A DNA stretch of 64,000 bases from Mactromeris polynyma (GCA_032209605.1 JASFXZ010000039.1:3596001-3660000); one strand, 5' to 3'; shown: positions 1-12,400, counted from the stretch's first letter. The notes: a model not told the origin generated them from the sequence alone. Made by a program: numbers and translations.

Positions 1-175
1 TCTTAACTTCATAGGGATGGTTTTTTTTGGACTTTACATGATGGAGCTTTATGTGTGTGAATGTTGCTGCTAAAGTGTGGAGAGCGGTTGAATGGAACTT
101 AACTAACATTTTTAGTGAATGTGTATTTACCTTCACCTTGTGTTTGTAATTAACAGAACAAGAATGAAAACTAAC

Positions 176-614
176 CTGTACAATTTTCTCGGTAACGGAC
201 ACTCTTGCCCTGGGTGGGGATCTCACAGCCTCTGCAATTGGTACCACATCTGCTGGTGGTGGGTATATGATCTTCCTCCCCGCTTCCACCAGGTAGTCCG
301 GCACGTCAATATCCGTAGTTATAAAGACTTTGGTATTGTTCGTGATGACAATGGCATAATTATTGTCGTCCGTCTTACGAATTATATCTCTCAGAACTAG
401 GGAGTTCCCTTCCCTGAATTTTGCAAATTTCAGGGGATCATACACAACACCCCGTATACATCTTTCTGAGTCCGCAATGGCCACGTTCAGTGATTCAGTC
501 ATTGTTTCTCCCATCACGGTATGAGACGATCTCGCCTGTAATGACCACTATCACCTTCAAAGGCTTCGAGTAGGGTCCAGTCCCTCTATTGGTAAAAAGT
601 TGTTCTATTGACAT
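176..614 (-). CDS. Exon of an unrecognised protein, partial, with a frame conflict near its 5' end
   Basis: The minus strand shows a clean exon: an acceptor (TTATTTTCAG) ends at 615 and a donor (CAG|GTTAGT) follows 176. From the ATG at 514-512 it is open for exactly 113 codons to the donor and encodes a hydrophilic beta-rich segment with ...RGVVYDPLKF (about residues 21-30), AIVITNNTKVFI and SPPRARVSV near the end. The pattern recalls an OB-fold, as in RPA-like proteins, but I do not recognise the family. A second ATG at 614-612, right after the acceptor, opens another frame that stops at an in-frame TGA just past 514, so the two halves are in different frames. Either the true start is 514 and 614-515 is 5' UTR, or there is a frameshift. 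The remainder of the gene would lie left of the window. Confidence 0.45.
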
Positions 615-691
615 CTGAAAATAAAATAACAAAACAACATATTAATATAAGAGTTTTCAAGCATGCTTCTTTATCAGAACATTAGAAGGTA

Positions 692-770
692 AGTTGTAGT
701 GGTATAATGGTTAGCATACTGAGTGGGTAATCAAGGGAGTTGTATAGAATCACTCGCTGCACCAGTGCAA
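692..770 (+). repeat. Degenerate tRNA-like fragment, probably a SINE head
   Basis: The segment carries an A-box-like stretch, GTGGTATAATGGTTAGCAT, as found in tRNA genes. The expected B box about 35 bases later is degraded (GTATAGAATCAC), and no acceptor stem pairs. It is read as a decayed tRNA-derived SINE or tRNA pseudogene inside the intron or leader of the neighbouring gene, not a working tRNA. Confidence 0.35.
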
Positions 771-1669
771 TTTTTCGTAATACATGTAATGATGTCCAAA
801 TCCCCAATATGTAGTGTTTGTAAATAGTTCCGAAGAATATATGACAGAATCAACAAATAAGTAAGTCAATAATTATTTAGTTGTAAATACAATTGTATAA
901 GCGGTATAATACAGATATTTATGGGTGTGTACCAATGAATAACAGAGAATGAAAATACCTAATGTGTGCGCAGTGCACTGGGAACAACCAAATCAACAAT
1001 AGGTCAGATGTTCAACCAATTAACAGCACATATTTAAAGATCAGCTTCCCAGACAAATAAAAATCTTGATAAAAACGTTTTGTGTACACCGGTATTGTAT
1101 TTATAGAAGATAGTAAAGTTCGAAATGACACGGGGCCGAATCAACAAAATAAATAGGTCAGTAATTATATCGTTGCAACAACAATTATAAACAAACAAAA
1201 TCGCTCCGAAGTATTGTAATAACCATGTATCGGCAAAAAAATATTAATATTCTTATTTATACAGAGCACATGCAATAAATATAACCAAGTTGCATAATAA
1301 AAAGCCTGGAAGTCAAACGACACAATTTAATAATACCGACGATGCAATGATATTTCCTGCCTTCGCTTTACAACACAATTATATAAATAAATTATCATAA
1401 CCGTACGCTATATAAGCCTATAATCACCCAAGTTTATAATGAAAATTCCAGACATAATACAGGATGTTTATAAAATGAAACAAAATGGCGGATACTTACT
1501 ACGCAAGAAGCGCATGTACATCATCCGATACAAGATATATAGGCCTCAACCGACGCAATTTAATATCAACAGTAGACACTAACACATAAACAATAATAAT
1601 ACAGTAGTTCACAAATACAATAGGAGGCGAACATGTAATACAACAGATACAAATCGAAAATACACTTAC

Positions 1670-1715
1670 CGTTGATCTTTCAAGAATCAGTAGTGAGACA
1701 CTAAATAACGACTAC
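1670..1715 (-). other. Possible 5' non-coding exon for the gene at 176-614
   Basis: On the minus strand a strong donor (AACG|GTAAGT) sits at 1670-1664. No ATG-led frame precedes it, so it could be a first, untranslated exon spliced to the acceptor at 615. A second donor-like site (GTA|GTAAGTATC) lies at about 1500. The upstream limit of the exon is not visible; 1715 is a guess. RNA data would decide. Confidence 0.25.
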
Positions 1716-1759
1716 TTCAATGGCTGCCATGAGAACACGACCGACGGACCGACGTTATA

Positions 1760-3540
1760 TTCATACACACAAGTTTACAATTATGTCAACATTCCCGAGA
1801 CAATACAATTTTAAAAAATATATTGAAAAAATGATATTCTTTATAAAAAACAAAAAAAACTACCGATGTGTTATGTTTCATCAATGGAATCGTCGGACTA
1901 TTTCTTGTTGCTTTGGGTTTTTTTCTGAGTTATGGGGTCACCGCCAAAACGCGTATATACACATGCACAAAAAACTACATGAACATTCCCGAACATACAA
2001 TACAATAATATAATTATAAAAGTATATTTTGAATAAACTATTTTCGAAAGAAAACAAAGCAAAAAGCCATTGTGTTATCTTATAGCGCGTGTAGTATCAG
2101 CGAAATAGTCGGACTATTTGACTTTTTTTCTACAGTTGTTCGGTTCGGCTGAAAACGGACTATTTAGGGTGGCAGTGTTGGAAAACTGTATGAGTACTAA
2201 AACCAGGCGCGCTGGTTAAAAACATATGTAAACATGAAATATTGTTTGAAAACCGTATAGATAGCAAACTTGTCATGAATCTTTCTTAACGCTTAAGTCT
2301 CTTTCTAAGCTCATTACGCTTCCATCGACTCAGTTGTTTTAATGTTGTTTAAATAGTTTAAAGATTACTGATTGATTAATATTTTGTTTGAATAAAACTG
2401 TTCATTCTTACATTGTGTAAGATCTATTGATTTTCACGCTAAGCAACCTCCTTGTAATAGGTCATTGCCTTAGCACACTGTAAACATACGAATGAATCCT
2501 GTGAGACAAAGATTGTGAGGTATCATCAGGCATTATTATAGTATCTTCGGCTTACAAATCTATTTAGGGATTTATAGTTTTGCATTGATTGTCTTGAAGC
2601 GGGTGTACGAACCGTGTATGGACGAAGTTATCTGAAATGGGGTATGTTAATACATCTCACTTTGTCTAGAACGAGTTAGTAATCCCGTCCGTCAATAGAA
2701 CTCCCCGGTGATACTTATACATGTAGTGTATTTCAGCTCTTAATCATAATGCAGTTATTGACAGCTGCATTATTTGTCCGGGCTTTGTAAAAATAAATTT
2801 AAATTGTGCTGCGGTTATCTCCGTATAACGTCCAGTCATTTTAGCAGCACGTCCATAAGCATTCAATATAGCATGTTTTGGTTGATGTCACAATAAATAT
2901 GCTGTTTGTTAGCAGTGCTCCCACAATGGATAGTCATAGACATGGTAGAGGTATTTAAAAATTGTAAAGAATAAATACAAATAATTTCTACGTTTCTAAC
3001 AGGAATATTATTTTCCTTGATTTGATGAAATGTCCAGTAGGTGGTGTGTTACTAAGTTCTGCACGGGTAGTTTTAGGTCCGAGTGCTATACGTACAGTCG
3101 TACTCGGATTCAATAAATGAATTTTCGAATTGAATTTCATTTGTTTGTCTGTGAATTCTGAGACATGGAGTCTATGAAGGAATTCTATTGTTCATGCTTT
3201 CTGGTGGTTTATCACGGAATAACGATGAATTCTTGTCCGATAGTTCACTGAAACGGACTAATTTTTTTCAGAAGAAAATCTCCATCGAGTACCCCAAAAG
3301 TAGTTCTCCCCCTTTGTTTAATTTGTAAGTAAAGCAGCAGTTTAGAGGCATACTATGGTGGCATATTACTGCCACCAGTTAGCATGATAGCGTTCGCGTT
3401 AACCACTTAATTATTACGATAATTATCTAGCTATCTAGTTAATATTCGTGATACATTTTCGGTAAGATAAATATCATAAAACTAGAAACAGGCTTGAAAG
3501 TGCCCAGAACTGCCACCTCTTACCTTTTTATGATGGATTA
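1760..3540. other. Non-coding AT-rich stretch
   Basis: No exon with credible splice sites and no long frame is visible. Short frames here lack any family resemblance. The 1760-2200 part could hold the promoter of the leftmost minus-strand gene. Confidence 0.4.
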
Positions 3541-3545
3541 CAGTA

Positions 3546-3666
3546 TTGCATTTATAAATAAATGGTAACACGAGTCTTATCTAGTTGACCACTTATTATG
3601 TTACTTAATAACTCAAATTCGCGAATTTCACTTAAGATTTGTGTTACCACCTATTTATAAATGCAA
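3546..3666. repeat. Short MITE-like inverted repeat
   Basis: The ends read TTGCATTTATAAATAAATGG and its reverse complement with two mismatches, extending about 25 bases inward to GGTAACAC. The internal segment (TCTTATCTAGTTGACCACTT... to ...CTCAAATTCG) recurs directly downstream at about 3691-3748, so half of the unit is tandemly duplicated. There is no coding capacity. Confidence 0.5.
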
Positions 3667-3669
3667 TTT

Positions 3670-5097
3670 TGGCTTCTAGATGTAAGTGGTAACACGAATC
3701 TTATCTAGTTGACCACTTAATATGTTACTTAATAACTCAAATTCGTATGTAACTTAGGTTGAATTAAATAGTAACTGTCATGTCCCTTCGTTATAGCTCG
3801 AGTTAATTATAAAAAACAACACTGTTTGTTAAGATGCTTTATTCATACATGTGCATATAATAACAGTATTATTATTCATACATGTACATATTTAATGTAT
3901 GGCGCATCAAACCTCCACTCTCCCTACCCACTCCACTCTCCCTCCACACTCCCTACCTACCTCCTTTTACTCTCACTCCCTCCAAAGCGAGTTGCAGCCT
4001 GGGAATCAATCAAATACAGGGGTTTGAAGCAAATTAATATTCTAGATAAAATTGTAGAATCAAACAAATTGTCTCAATTATTTTTCATCGCCTCGCCGCA
4101 CTATAAACATCAAATAATATGTATGTCACATACAATTATAATGTAACAATAAGTGTCGTACAAATAATGGAAACAGAGAAAGAATAGCATAAGGAACACC
4201 ACATTCACAAAAACAATTTTAAACTTCCGGTTTAATAATTTGAAACAATGTAGAAAAAAAACAGAAATGAATTATCAAGTCATTGCACCAATGCACTATA
4301 ATTTAAGGATCACATTAGCCACCTAGAAAATCTTTTATGACCCGTTAAATATTTCAATCTGACACATTTGATCACTGGCGAGCAGTGCTGACAATTCAAA
4401 TGGGTCACCAGTAAATTATACAAATTCTGGATTTGTAGACAGACAGTGGTGTGTTTTGAGAAGATAAATATATTTTATATTATTACAACAGTCATGTACT
4501 TACAGCATAGTAAGACAAGTAGAGAAAAGAAAGCCAACGCAACGTGAGTACAACACGTTAACAACAGACATATCTAAATAGAGATTTGGGGTTGTATGAA
4601 CAAAATCATACCAAATAATTATCATTCCCTTGAAAAATGACAGATCAAACAATAGGTGTACAAACTTGTATCAAACAACAAAAGTAAGAATTCACTAGTC
4701 ACAACACTTCTGGTTACAACACATAACAAATAACTCTAGCAAGAACAAAGAATATAATTCAAAGGGAAATTAGAAATAAGTGAAGGTGTAAAAATATCAA
4801 AACCAACACGTAAGAAAATTCGAAATAAGCAACTAATAGAAAGGCAGGTTCCGTTACAAAAGACTGCGGAAAATGACTGACTTATGGATTATCACAAAAT
4901 ATGATAAAACTTACTAGGATATAATATAGAACTAACTAAACAATGAAATTAAACAAAGGTGAAACACAGCTAATGGGACAACGTCTATACACGAAGAGTA
5001 ACGTAGCAGCGGCATATATATGGTCATACATATAACATTTATCGGATATACCATGGCAATATCAAACATCTAGTGATTTTAGCATATTTTTCACTTA
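3670..5097. other. Non-coding flank, partly shared with 9.8-11.1 kb
   Basis: A pyrimidine-rich run (CTCCACTCTCCCTACC type) lies at about 3911-3990. From about 4470 the sequence matches blocks at 9838-9870, 10350-10420 and 11039-11124 (for example GGTTACAACACATAACAAAT versus GGTTAAAACACATAACAAAT). It is therefore the 3' flank of the duplicated B-box/macro gene unit. No separate gene is seen. Confidence 0.5.
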
Positions 5098-7632
5098 TTA
5101 GTGAAGAGGCGGAATGCCTTTGATAAAAGCACCCTTTATGGCACCGACAGTGCTCTCATTCACATCAATGAAATGTATTTCAGAGAGAGCTGAATCCAAA
5201 TATTTTGCCTTCGCGGATGAATACATCTTGACTGCTCGTACATATTGATTCGTACAAATCTCGATTGGAACTCCAAATATAGCTACAAATGAATAAAAAT
5301 AGTGTTAGATAAAATGGGGCGTCATTTTTTCTCCGTCAAGCTTACGGACAAACACGAACATTTCAATACACCTATTTTGAAATTTGATGGTCCGGGTAAT
5401 ATAATCATTCGTTCGCGGTTCATAAAACAGCACTATACGTTGGTCGGCATGTTCATTTTATAAAGACAGAGACCGCTATTCAGGTATCTGAATTTCAGAA
5501 TGTTAAGCAGTAAAAATAGTGTAGGGAGTGAAGTAGTAGGGTTCGTCTGGTTAAGAGAAACAAACATACACTATTATCCAAAATTTTCTTTACACATGAA
5601 TATTTTGAATTTCATTACTTTTTTATGCAGAATTTCAAATGAGACATGTATGACCATGAAGTAAATTATTCATCCCACTTCTGTGATGGCTAGTTAAGAA
5701 TTAACAATTTGCACATCTCGGCAGCAGCATCAATCGGCCATCATCCAAAACCAACATGTGTATGTGTAAATGATCTGGCACCAAAAAGATAAGTTGTTTC
5801 AGAACGAATTTATAAATACTTCTACAGAAAATTATTGCTGTGTCAAAAAGCATTTTCAATTTATTGCATGTGACATAAATATGAAAATACATTAACTGTA
5901 ATTGGAATTGTAGTGCACATGAACTTTTGGAGGGCCGTGTATATATTGTAGGCATATGGGAAATGAACACTATTACTAACCTGAACTAATTGCAGGCAAA
6001 GCTATTGATTTCATTCCTTTTCTTTCAGCTTCATTGAAAGAATTTAGAACTGTCTGCATAAGATCATCTTCACATGCCTTCCTACCTTCTGGTGTTCTGT
6101 TATAGTCAAACCATGCTGGACCTGCAGCATTAATTACACATTTATACTGGAGGTTACCTGCGGCAGTGGAACAAACCTGACCAACAGACAGCTTTCTGTG
6201 ACTACGAATATACATTTTACACTCGTTTTCATATGCAAATCCAGCAGCTCTTGCTATAACCCTTGCAACTCCACCTCCATGTTGTAACTGACGGTTGACA
6301 GCATTAGCAATACAATCAACATTAACCGTCAAGATATTAGCTTTGTACACCATGACTTTAATACCTTCTTGTGTCACAAATATTCCCATTTTTGAAGAAT
6401 CAGCAGCTTGAATCGGAGTATTTGCTTTATTTAACTGACATGTCAGCTTCTTTATTTGTTCATCCCGATATCTGACCTGTTGCTCTAGAGACTGTGTCTT
6501 CGCACACTCATTGCTGTATTTCTTTTTCAATTTGTCTACGTAGTTGTCTACAAAAATCAATAAATCATTCAATGCATGCATTAGGAGTAAGGTTAAATTA
6601 AGCGCTACATAAATTCAGGCAGTAGAGAACTACAGTAAGCTAGATGCGGATTAACATTTAAATGAGTAAATTACATATTTTACATTAAAAGTAATAATTC
6701 CTTTTTGCGACTGATAACACCTTGTAAATCATACACTTTAACTTAAAGAGCAATTCGAAATTACCTGGCTCTTCCGTTGCACGAACAACTTCTCCAAGCA
6801 GTCTTGTGTTTGTTATGATATCCAAGATTATCTCGTGTGGATGAAATTTATACTCTGTAATAACGTTTTCGTTTTTCAAAGTTGAGTGCCTTTCTTGAAA
6901 ATTTCCTAACATAGGTTCCGTTTCCATGGCCACAATAAATAATTTCTCAAATGTATCTCTACTTTCCGAATTATCCTTAAATAACCTTATTGAGTTTCCT
7001 ATTCTTTTCAAGTCATCAGAAAGTAGTTTGTCAATTTTATTTTCATTGTCAATGCGCAAATGTTCTGCTTTTTCTAATGCAACTCTTACTGTTTCATCAA
7101 CATTTACATTGATTGAAGCTTTAAATGACTCTATATCATTCACTGTCTTGTCATTAGTAGCTGCAACAGACTGTGTAAGCAGTTGAACCCTTTGCATACA
7201 CTCACTGTACACATTATCAAGTTCTTGCATTTTTTTAGAAAGGCGAGCAGCGCCTCCATTATCTTGATATCTTTTGGCTGCCACTTCAATATTTTCGCGA
7301 TTGCATGCGCTGTGATCTAAAAGCATGCATTTAGCACACCCAACATAACTGTGATCAACACAGTAGAATTCAATGATCTGATTTTCGTGAAGCTTGCATG
7401 GTTCAGAATGCGTCTTCGTGACAATTGCTTGGTCGTTTGTATTGTCGCTCAGTATATGATGTATGCAGGGCCTTGTTTTCAAATGTCTATCAAAACAAGT
7501 TTGGCACATGTGCGCTTCACAATCACTGCAATATCCATCGGAAAAGTTTTCATTACATATATCACATCTCTGCACCTGATCCGAGCCTGTATCGATCTCA
7601 GGGTTAGGGATGCAGCAGTCTGTGTTCTCCAT
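5098..7632 (-). CDS. B-box / coiled-coil / macro-domain protein (TRIM-like, no RING), 539 aa
   Basis: Three exons on the minus strand: 7632-6765, 6547-5981 and 5282-5098. All joints are GT-AG, phases match (1,1), and the total is 540 codons with stop. Residues 23-59 form a full B-box1 (C23, C26, C35, C38, C43, C46, H50, H59). Residues 79-107 form B-box2 (C79, H82, C91, H94, C99, C102, H107). About 120-335 is charged coiled coil. Residues 344-520 are a macro domain with the ADP-ribose signatures NAVN (371-374), HGGGVA (379-384) and SIALPAISS...IFGVP (470-484). B-boxes with coiled coil are TRIM scaffold parts, and macro domains bind or remove ADP-ribose. A cytosolic or nuclear ADP-ribose-sensing scaffold, perhaps in antiviral defence, is inferred. 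There is no RING finger, so ligase activity is not implied. The Met at 7632 follows an upstream region carrying two IRF-like motifs. Confidence 0.88.
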
Positions 7633-7654
7633 AGGTTATAAGATGTCTGGTCTC

Positions 7655-7664
7655 GAAACCGAAA
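7655..7664 (+). promoter_or_regulatory. ISRE/IRF-like motif GAAACCGAAA
   Basis: A perfect match to the GAAANNGAAA core bound by interferon regulatory factors lies 23 bases upstream of the ATG of the intact B-box/macro gene. The paralogue has GATAACGAAA at the homologous place (16132-16141). That the site works is an inference from the motif only; it could lie in the 5' UTR. Confidence 0.4.
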
Positions 7665-7672
7665 GTAGCAAA

Positions 7673-7682
7673 TTTTCACTTC
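7673..7682 (-). promoter_or_regulatory. Second IRF-like motif GAAGTGAAAA
   Basis: On the coding (minus) strand GAAGTGAAAA resembles the PRDI-type IRF site and lies only eight bases from the ISRE-like motif. The paralogue's homologous segment reads ATATTGAAAATGG, so five bases of the site are missing there. Confidence 0.3.
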
Positions 7683-7859
7683 AATATCCGATTAGTATTC
7701 CACTTACAATAATCGACTTTTGTTCAAATACCACACACGAAGATGTGATGTTTTGCAAACGAAACATTGTCTTCCTTCTGATACAACTACAACACCGGTT
7801 TATGCAAAATCCGTGGGTGTAAATACTTATTCACGTGATATCCGGCAGGTATCGCCCTA

Positions 7860-8234
7860 CAGCCTTGCGTTCAGTTACAGCTAACGCAAAACGTTCGAAG
7901 TTAGCGTCACAAATAATTGTATTGAACGCCTCGTTTTTATTCTGGTTCCCTGCCTCAAAAACAGTAAAGGCAGGGAACCAGCCTAGCATTCATTTGGCAA
8001 TTTGGTTCCCTGTGTGCAGTCATTGTGATACGGTGGGGTAGGGATACAAAACAAAATCTGAGTGACTGTTAGCCGTAACTGAACGCAGTGATAGGCTCAA
8101 ATATTCGCGTGCTACCTCCGAGTTGCGATAGCCAGTGATATGAAACGTTTTTCGCTAACACGCCGGTCAATAGCAATACTCGCTCACTGTTTCGCAACGT
8201 TTTGGAACGATAGCCGTAACTGAACGCAAGGCTG
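7860..8234. mobile_element. MITE with 27-bp terminal inverted repeats, upstream of the B-box/macro gene
   Basis: The left end CAGCCTTGCGTTCAGTTACA (7860-) and the right end (8208-8234) are inverted copies, 25 of 27 bases matching. A third, internal inverted copy lies at 8068-8087. Inside is a perfect 14-bp hairpin (CTGGTTCCCTGCCT at 7942-7955, complement at 7968-7981). No target-site duplication is clear, and there is no coding frame. Confidence 0.6.
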
Positions 8235-8239
8235 CACAC

Positions 8240-9230
8240 ATATAAAACGAAATTTTCGCATACCAATAAAACCGTTCTCGATAAAGTTGTTCTATTTTAA
8301 GACAAACGTTTAAAACAAAGCAATGGATAAATGTCCGTCTGACATGATTGTTTTATTACTCGATAAGCGCTGTTGGGACTGTGTTGTGTTGTGGTGTCTA
8401 TTTTTCGGTTTGCTTTAGTGTTTGTCCTTGTTTCATTCTGTGCTGTCGATTGTTTATCCATGTATGTCGAAGTATTAGTTGGGTTGATCATTTTGAGTTT
8501 ATATATGTATCAATTGAATTTCTCCAGGCTTCTTTCTTTATTATGGCGTCATTTCATATATTTATTTCTCTATGCATTGCGTGCTTATCATTGTGGCATT
8601 ATGTATCAGTTAGTTTCTTTCTTTATTATAAATGTCATTTTTATTCTGATATTAGAAAGACTTGCCAAAGAAATATTATGAAAATGCTACTTTTAACAAA
8701 TGTATTGTCTTGATGTGTACAAAGAATGAGGATTTGTTAAGAAATATTGCTATATGTATATATATTGTCAATGCAACATGGAAATACGCTTCTGAATGCT
8801 CCGTAATTATGATGTAATTATTGATAGTAATTATAAATGATTACACATGACGTTTTATAAGAAATTATGGATATGTATATATTTTACAATGTAACATCTA
8901 CTGTATGCTTTGTAGTTGTAAATAATTTAGTTACCGAAAGAAAGGTCAAACCATGGCTGCTTGTTTCTTCGTGCTGGATCACGAACGGTGTCGGTTGTTA
9001 TTCACTTGATGGTTAATGGCTTTTAATGATGAATTACTGCTACCTAAGTCAATTTTATGTGTATTTGTAGGAAGTGTGACGTTAGCTAGCTGTTTAATAA
9101 ATTTAAACCCCAGTATTTTTACTGACAGTTCCAGGGCTGTAAATCGCTGATATTTCTATCTATGTTTTTAAATATATGTTAAGTTCCACTTTCCCCATGT
9201 GCAGTTCCTTGACTTGAAATAATGTTCATG
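8240..9230. other. Non-coding stretch between genes
   Basis: Frames of 60-121 codons occur here but are low-complexity, Phe/Leu/Cys-rich and without splice context. I see no gene or clear repeat. Confidence 0.35.
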
Positions 9231-9289
9231 ATTCTTTTATAATACCATACTCATTTTATATTTCAGCTCACTCTTTATGTCGAAAGTGT

Positions 9290-9445
9290 TGAATACGGTG
9301 GTTAAAGAGATGAAGTTGTTACAGGAAACGTCACATACATAAGACCATCCCTCCCCACACATACCCCAGGGAAACAACAGTCTACAAAACACTAGGCCCT
9401 GCGGAGGTGCAAGGGTAAAAATGCATCGGAACAATGGCGCAAGAA
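9290..9445 (-). repeat. Dispersed repeat family R1, copy (minus)
   Basis: Read on the minus strand this contains TGTGGGGAGGGATGG, ATGTGACGTTTCCTGTAACA and AGGTGCAAGGG-type blocks. The same blocks occur at 16365-16500, 17000-17060, 17675-17790, 28570-28690 and 44410-44590. The termini are not resolved. The element class is unknown; it may be a piece of a larger transposon. Confidence 0.5.
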
Positions 9446-9449
9446 ATGG

Positions 9450-12400
9450 TCATCAAAAACAACTATGGAGACTTTAGGGGGCAACAAGGGGAACACGTTT
9501 AATGTGTACAACACATCCCTGAACAAGCCAATACAGTCAGTAATCAGAGGCCATAAGGGGGCGGGGAGAACGTAAGTATTATATCAAGTAAAGAACTGCA
9601 CATGGAGAAATCGGAACTTCACCTACATCTAAACATGGAACTTGTAGTACATGTAAATGATTGGCGAGGAATAGACCGGGGTATTCAAGTTCGCTCTAGG
9701 TAGTGTCAGAATGATGGAAAGTGTTAGTGGGGAGCAAGGTATACTTGAACTTAAAAAAATGAACGTCTGTTGAGTATATTGAGTATATTTCATGTAATTG
9801 AATGTTTTGAGAAGGTATATACATGTACTATTACAACAGTCATGTACTTAAAGCATAGTACTGGGGCGATTGACAGTGTCATGGAATGCGTAGTAATATT
9901 TAAAGTAATATTGTGGTTCAGAATTTCAAAACAAAAATGCATAAGCTACAACAATGTCGAGTAAATACCTTTAAAATCACGTCTAAATGTGTGACAGAAA
10001 ACCTCTTTCCCCACATTGTGACATTACAAAATAAAAGTAAACATTTGAGTGTAAAGCGTCCGGTATCAAAAGTACAGACTCACCACTAATCAGTTTACTA
10101 TTACATATACATTTATCTCGTTGTGGATGTGATTTGATGCTTGTCATGAGTTGATAATGGTGCTTCTAGTAGTACTTACTCGGGTGGGTTTGGACACCAA
10201 TATGATATTGAGTCGTTCATATGAGATAAGTAGTGTTTACCAATGTCATTTCATCAGTTACTAAAGTGTAATAATTCATATTATCTCGAAAAATGACATA
10301 TCATGTCAATATGAATGATGTTCACGTGTAATTAAATCACACAACCTTTTTACAGAAAAGAAGGCCAACACAATGTCAGTAAAACACATTAACAACACAA
10401 CAAATCTAAATAAAACTTAATATACACTACTAAATTTTATGGGTTGCTGTGTACTTCGACTTCGATGTTCATTTTTACACTAGCCTAGTCTAGAGTGGTT
10501 TTTTTCTACAACATCAAAATTAATTATATAATTGTTTGACAAAGTGTATACAGCCTTTTGAAGTATTTATGGCTGACAACATGCAAAAACGCATAAACCA
10601 TCGATCACAGGTAAAATATAACCAGCACTCACGCCAAAACAAATATTAAAAATTCCATTCCATAAATTTCACGCTTTCACAGCAATCATAGTAACTACCT
10701 TATAGAAAGGAGCATATTTATAAACATTTTAGACATGTACCACTTCATCAACAATATTTAACATATAACAACGTTTCAGCACAGATTGTGTCCGTGTCAT
10801 AACTTTCCGGAGCATTAATTTCACACAACGCACTGGTTAACATAAAAATGCCAATGCATAACACTAATTACACATTTAAGTTAGCATACATGTACGTAGT
10901 CCATGTCCAACCATTCTTATATATTCAAAATCCTATAAACGAATTGGTAGTTTTCACCCTTCAGCGCATACACATCCCATGCATTGTTGTAGATAAAAAA
11001 AACACGTATACAATTTTTATCCAAAAACACAACATAAATAAGAATTCACTAATCACAAGAGTTCTGGTTAAAACACATAACAAATAACTCAAACAAGAAC
11101 AAAGGATATTATTCAAAGAAAAGTATGTATAGCAAAAATATATGTACATGTACATTTTGTATATACGTAGGTGTAACGAAGATATACATATCTAAGAATA
11201 CGTGTATATCCAGAATCATTTCCGCGAGACATTAATAAAATATTGACACGCGTATGACCAAAACAAACAGATAAGAAAATGTTTTAATTATCCATGTGTC
11301 ATACAAATAAAGTTATGTTTTGAGGAACATGAAAAATCGGTCAATGGCGCTACCGGGATTCTACAAGCTATTACCGTAATAAATACAATTAAGATGGCTG
11401 AAATAATGTTATTATAGAGTCACAGCCGAAACTTGTCCCTGAAACATTTTGCAATGGGCCAGAGATAACTTAGAGATTTTATCAACATACATGAATAGAA
11501 AATTGACTGCGTCTCTGGCGACCGTGCGTTTTGTCGAAAATTATAAGGCAAACAATCTTTGTGGTAGAAGGTCACTGAGGGAATATTTGTGCCCGACAGT
11601 GTTTTAAGGTTTCTAACACAAGGTATATTATTTTGGGAACAAATTATCAGATTCTAGTAGATCACGCAACGATCACCTGTGTAAAATGTATCGAACTATG
11701 GCCATCAGTTTTCAACTAAAGGTTTTCAAAGACTCCACTATATACAGATAGGCAAAGAGGGCATAATACTAACGACCATGTCTTTGGACGAATCAGTACA
11801 GTTTAAACGAAACTACCACTTTTGTAAAATAATTCATAATAATATCAGCGGTTCAAGCAAATAATTTCATTTGAGGATTGGTCTATGTATAACTGAGCAT
11901 AACAATTCGAACAAATTGGAATTGACGTCCGTCAGGCAAAAGACGGATGGTATGTGACCACTTTAGTTCATCCACGTAAGTTGCTCATGTGAACAAAAGT
12001 GAAATATATTGAGCAGGGAGATCCGCATGTACAAATCAGAACTTCCCTCGGTATAACTAGGAAAAAAGGGTGGAGGCACATACAAGGAGGGACACAAACA
12101 TCAAACAGACCAAGGGGCATTCTCAAAAGAAGAACATGGAAGGAAACAGAACATTAATTGAGTTAAAGCAATATAACGGCCAAAGTCTTTGAACTGTAAG
12201 TAAAACTACTGACATGGTCAATAACCACATAAAAGAAGTCGCCCTGTATCCGTCGTCAACAATTAGCTTGTTAACATACAGGAAGTTACAACTTTTACCT
12301 CATCTGCATTAATTATAGTCAGCATGTCTATCTCAATCAAATCTGGGTCAAATTAGAAACTGGAATATCTAGGGTCAAACATTAGATCACTAGGTCCGAT

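Noticed and set aside
119..400. Plus-strand frame of 93 codons
   Set aside because: It is the antisense of the better-supported minus-strand exon at 176-614, which has both splice sites.
5976..6004. Macro-domain frame ending ...AISSG then running into intron
   Set aside because: The donor after 5981 splices to 5282, replacing the Gly by Ala and completing the macro domain; the unspliced end is not the protein end.
8348..8713. Plus-strand frame of 121 codons rich in Phe, Cys and Leu
   Set aside because: No splice sites, no domain, low complexity and no paralogue; the length is compatible with chance in AT-rich DNA.
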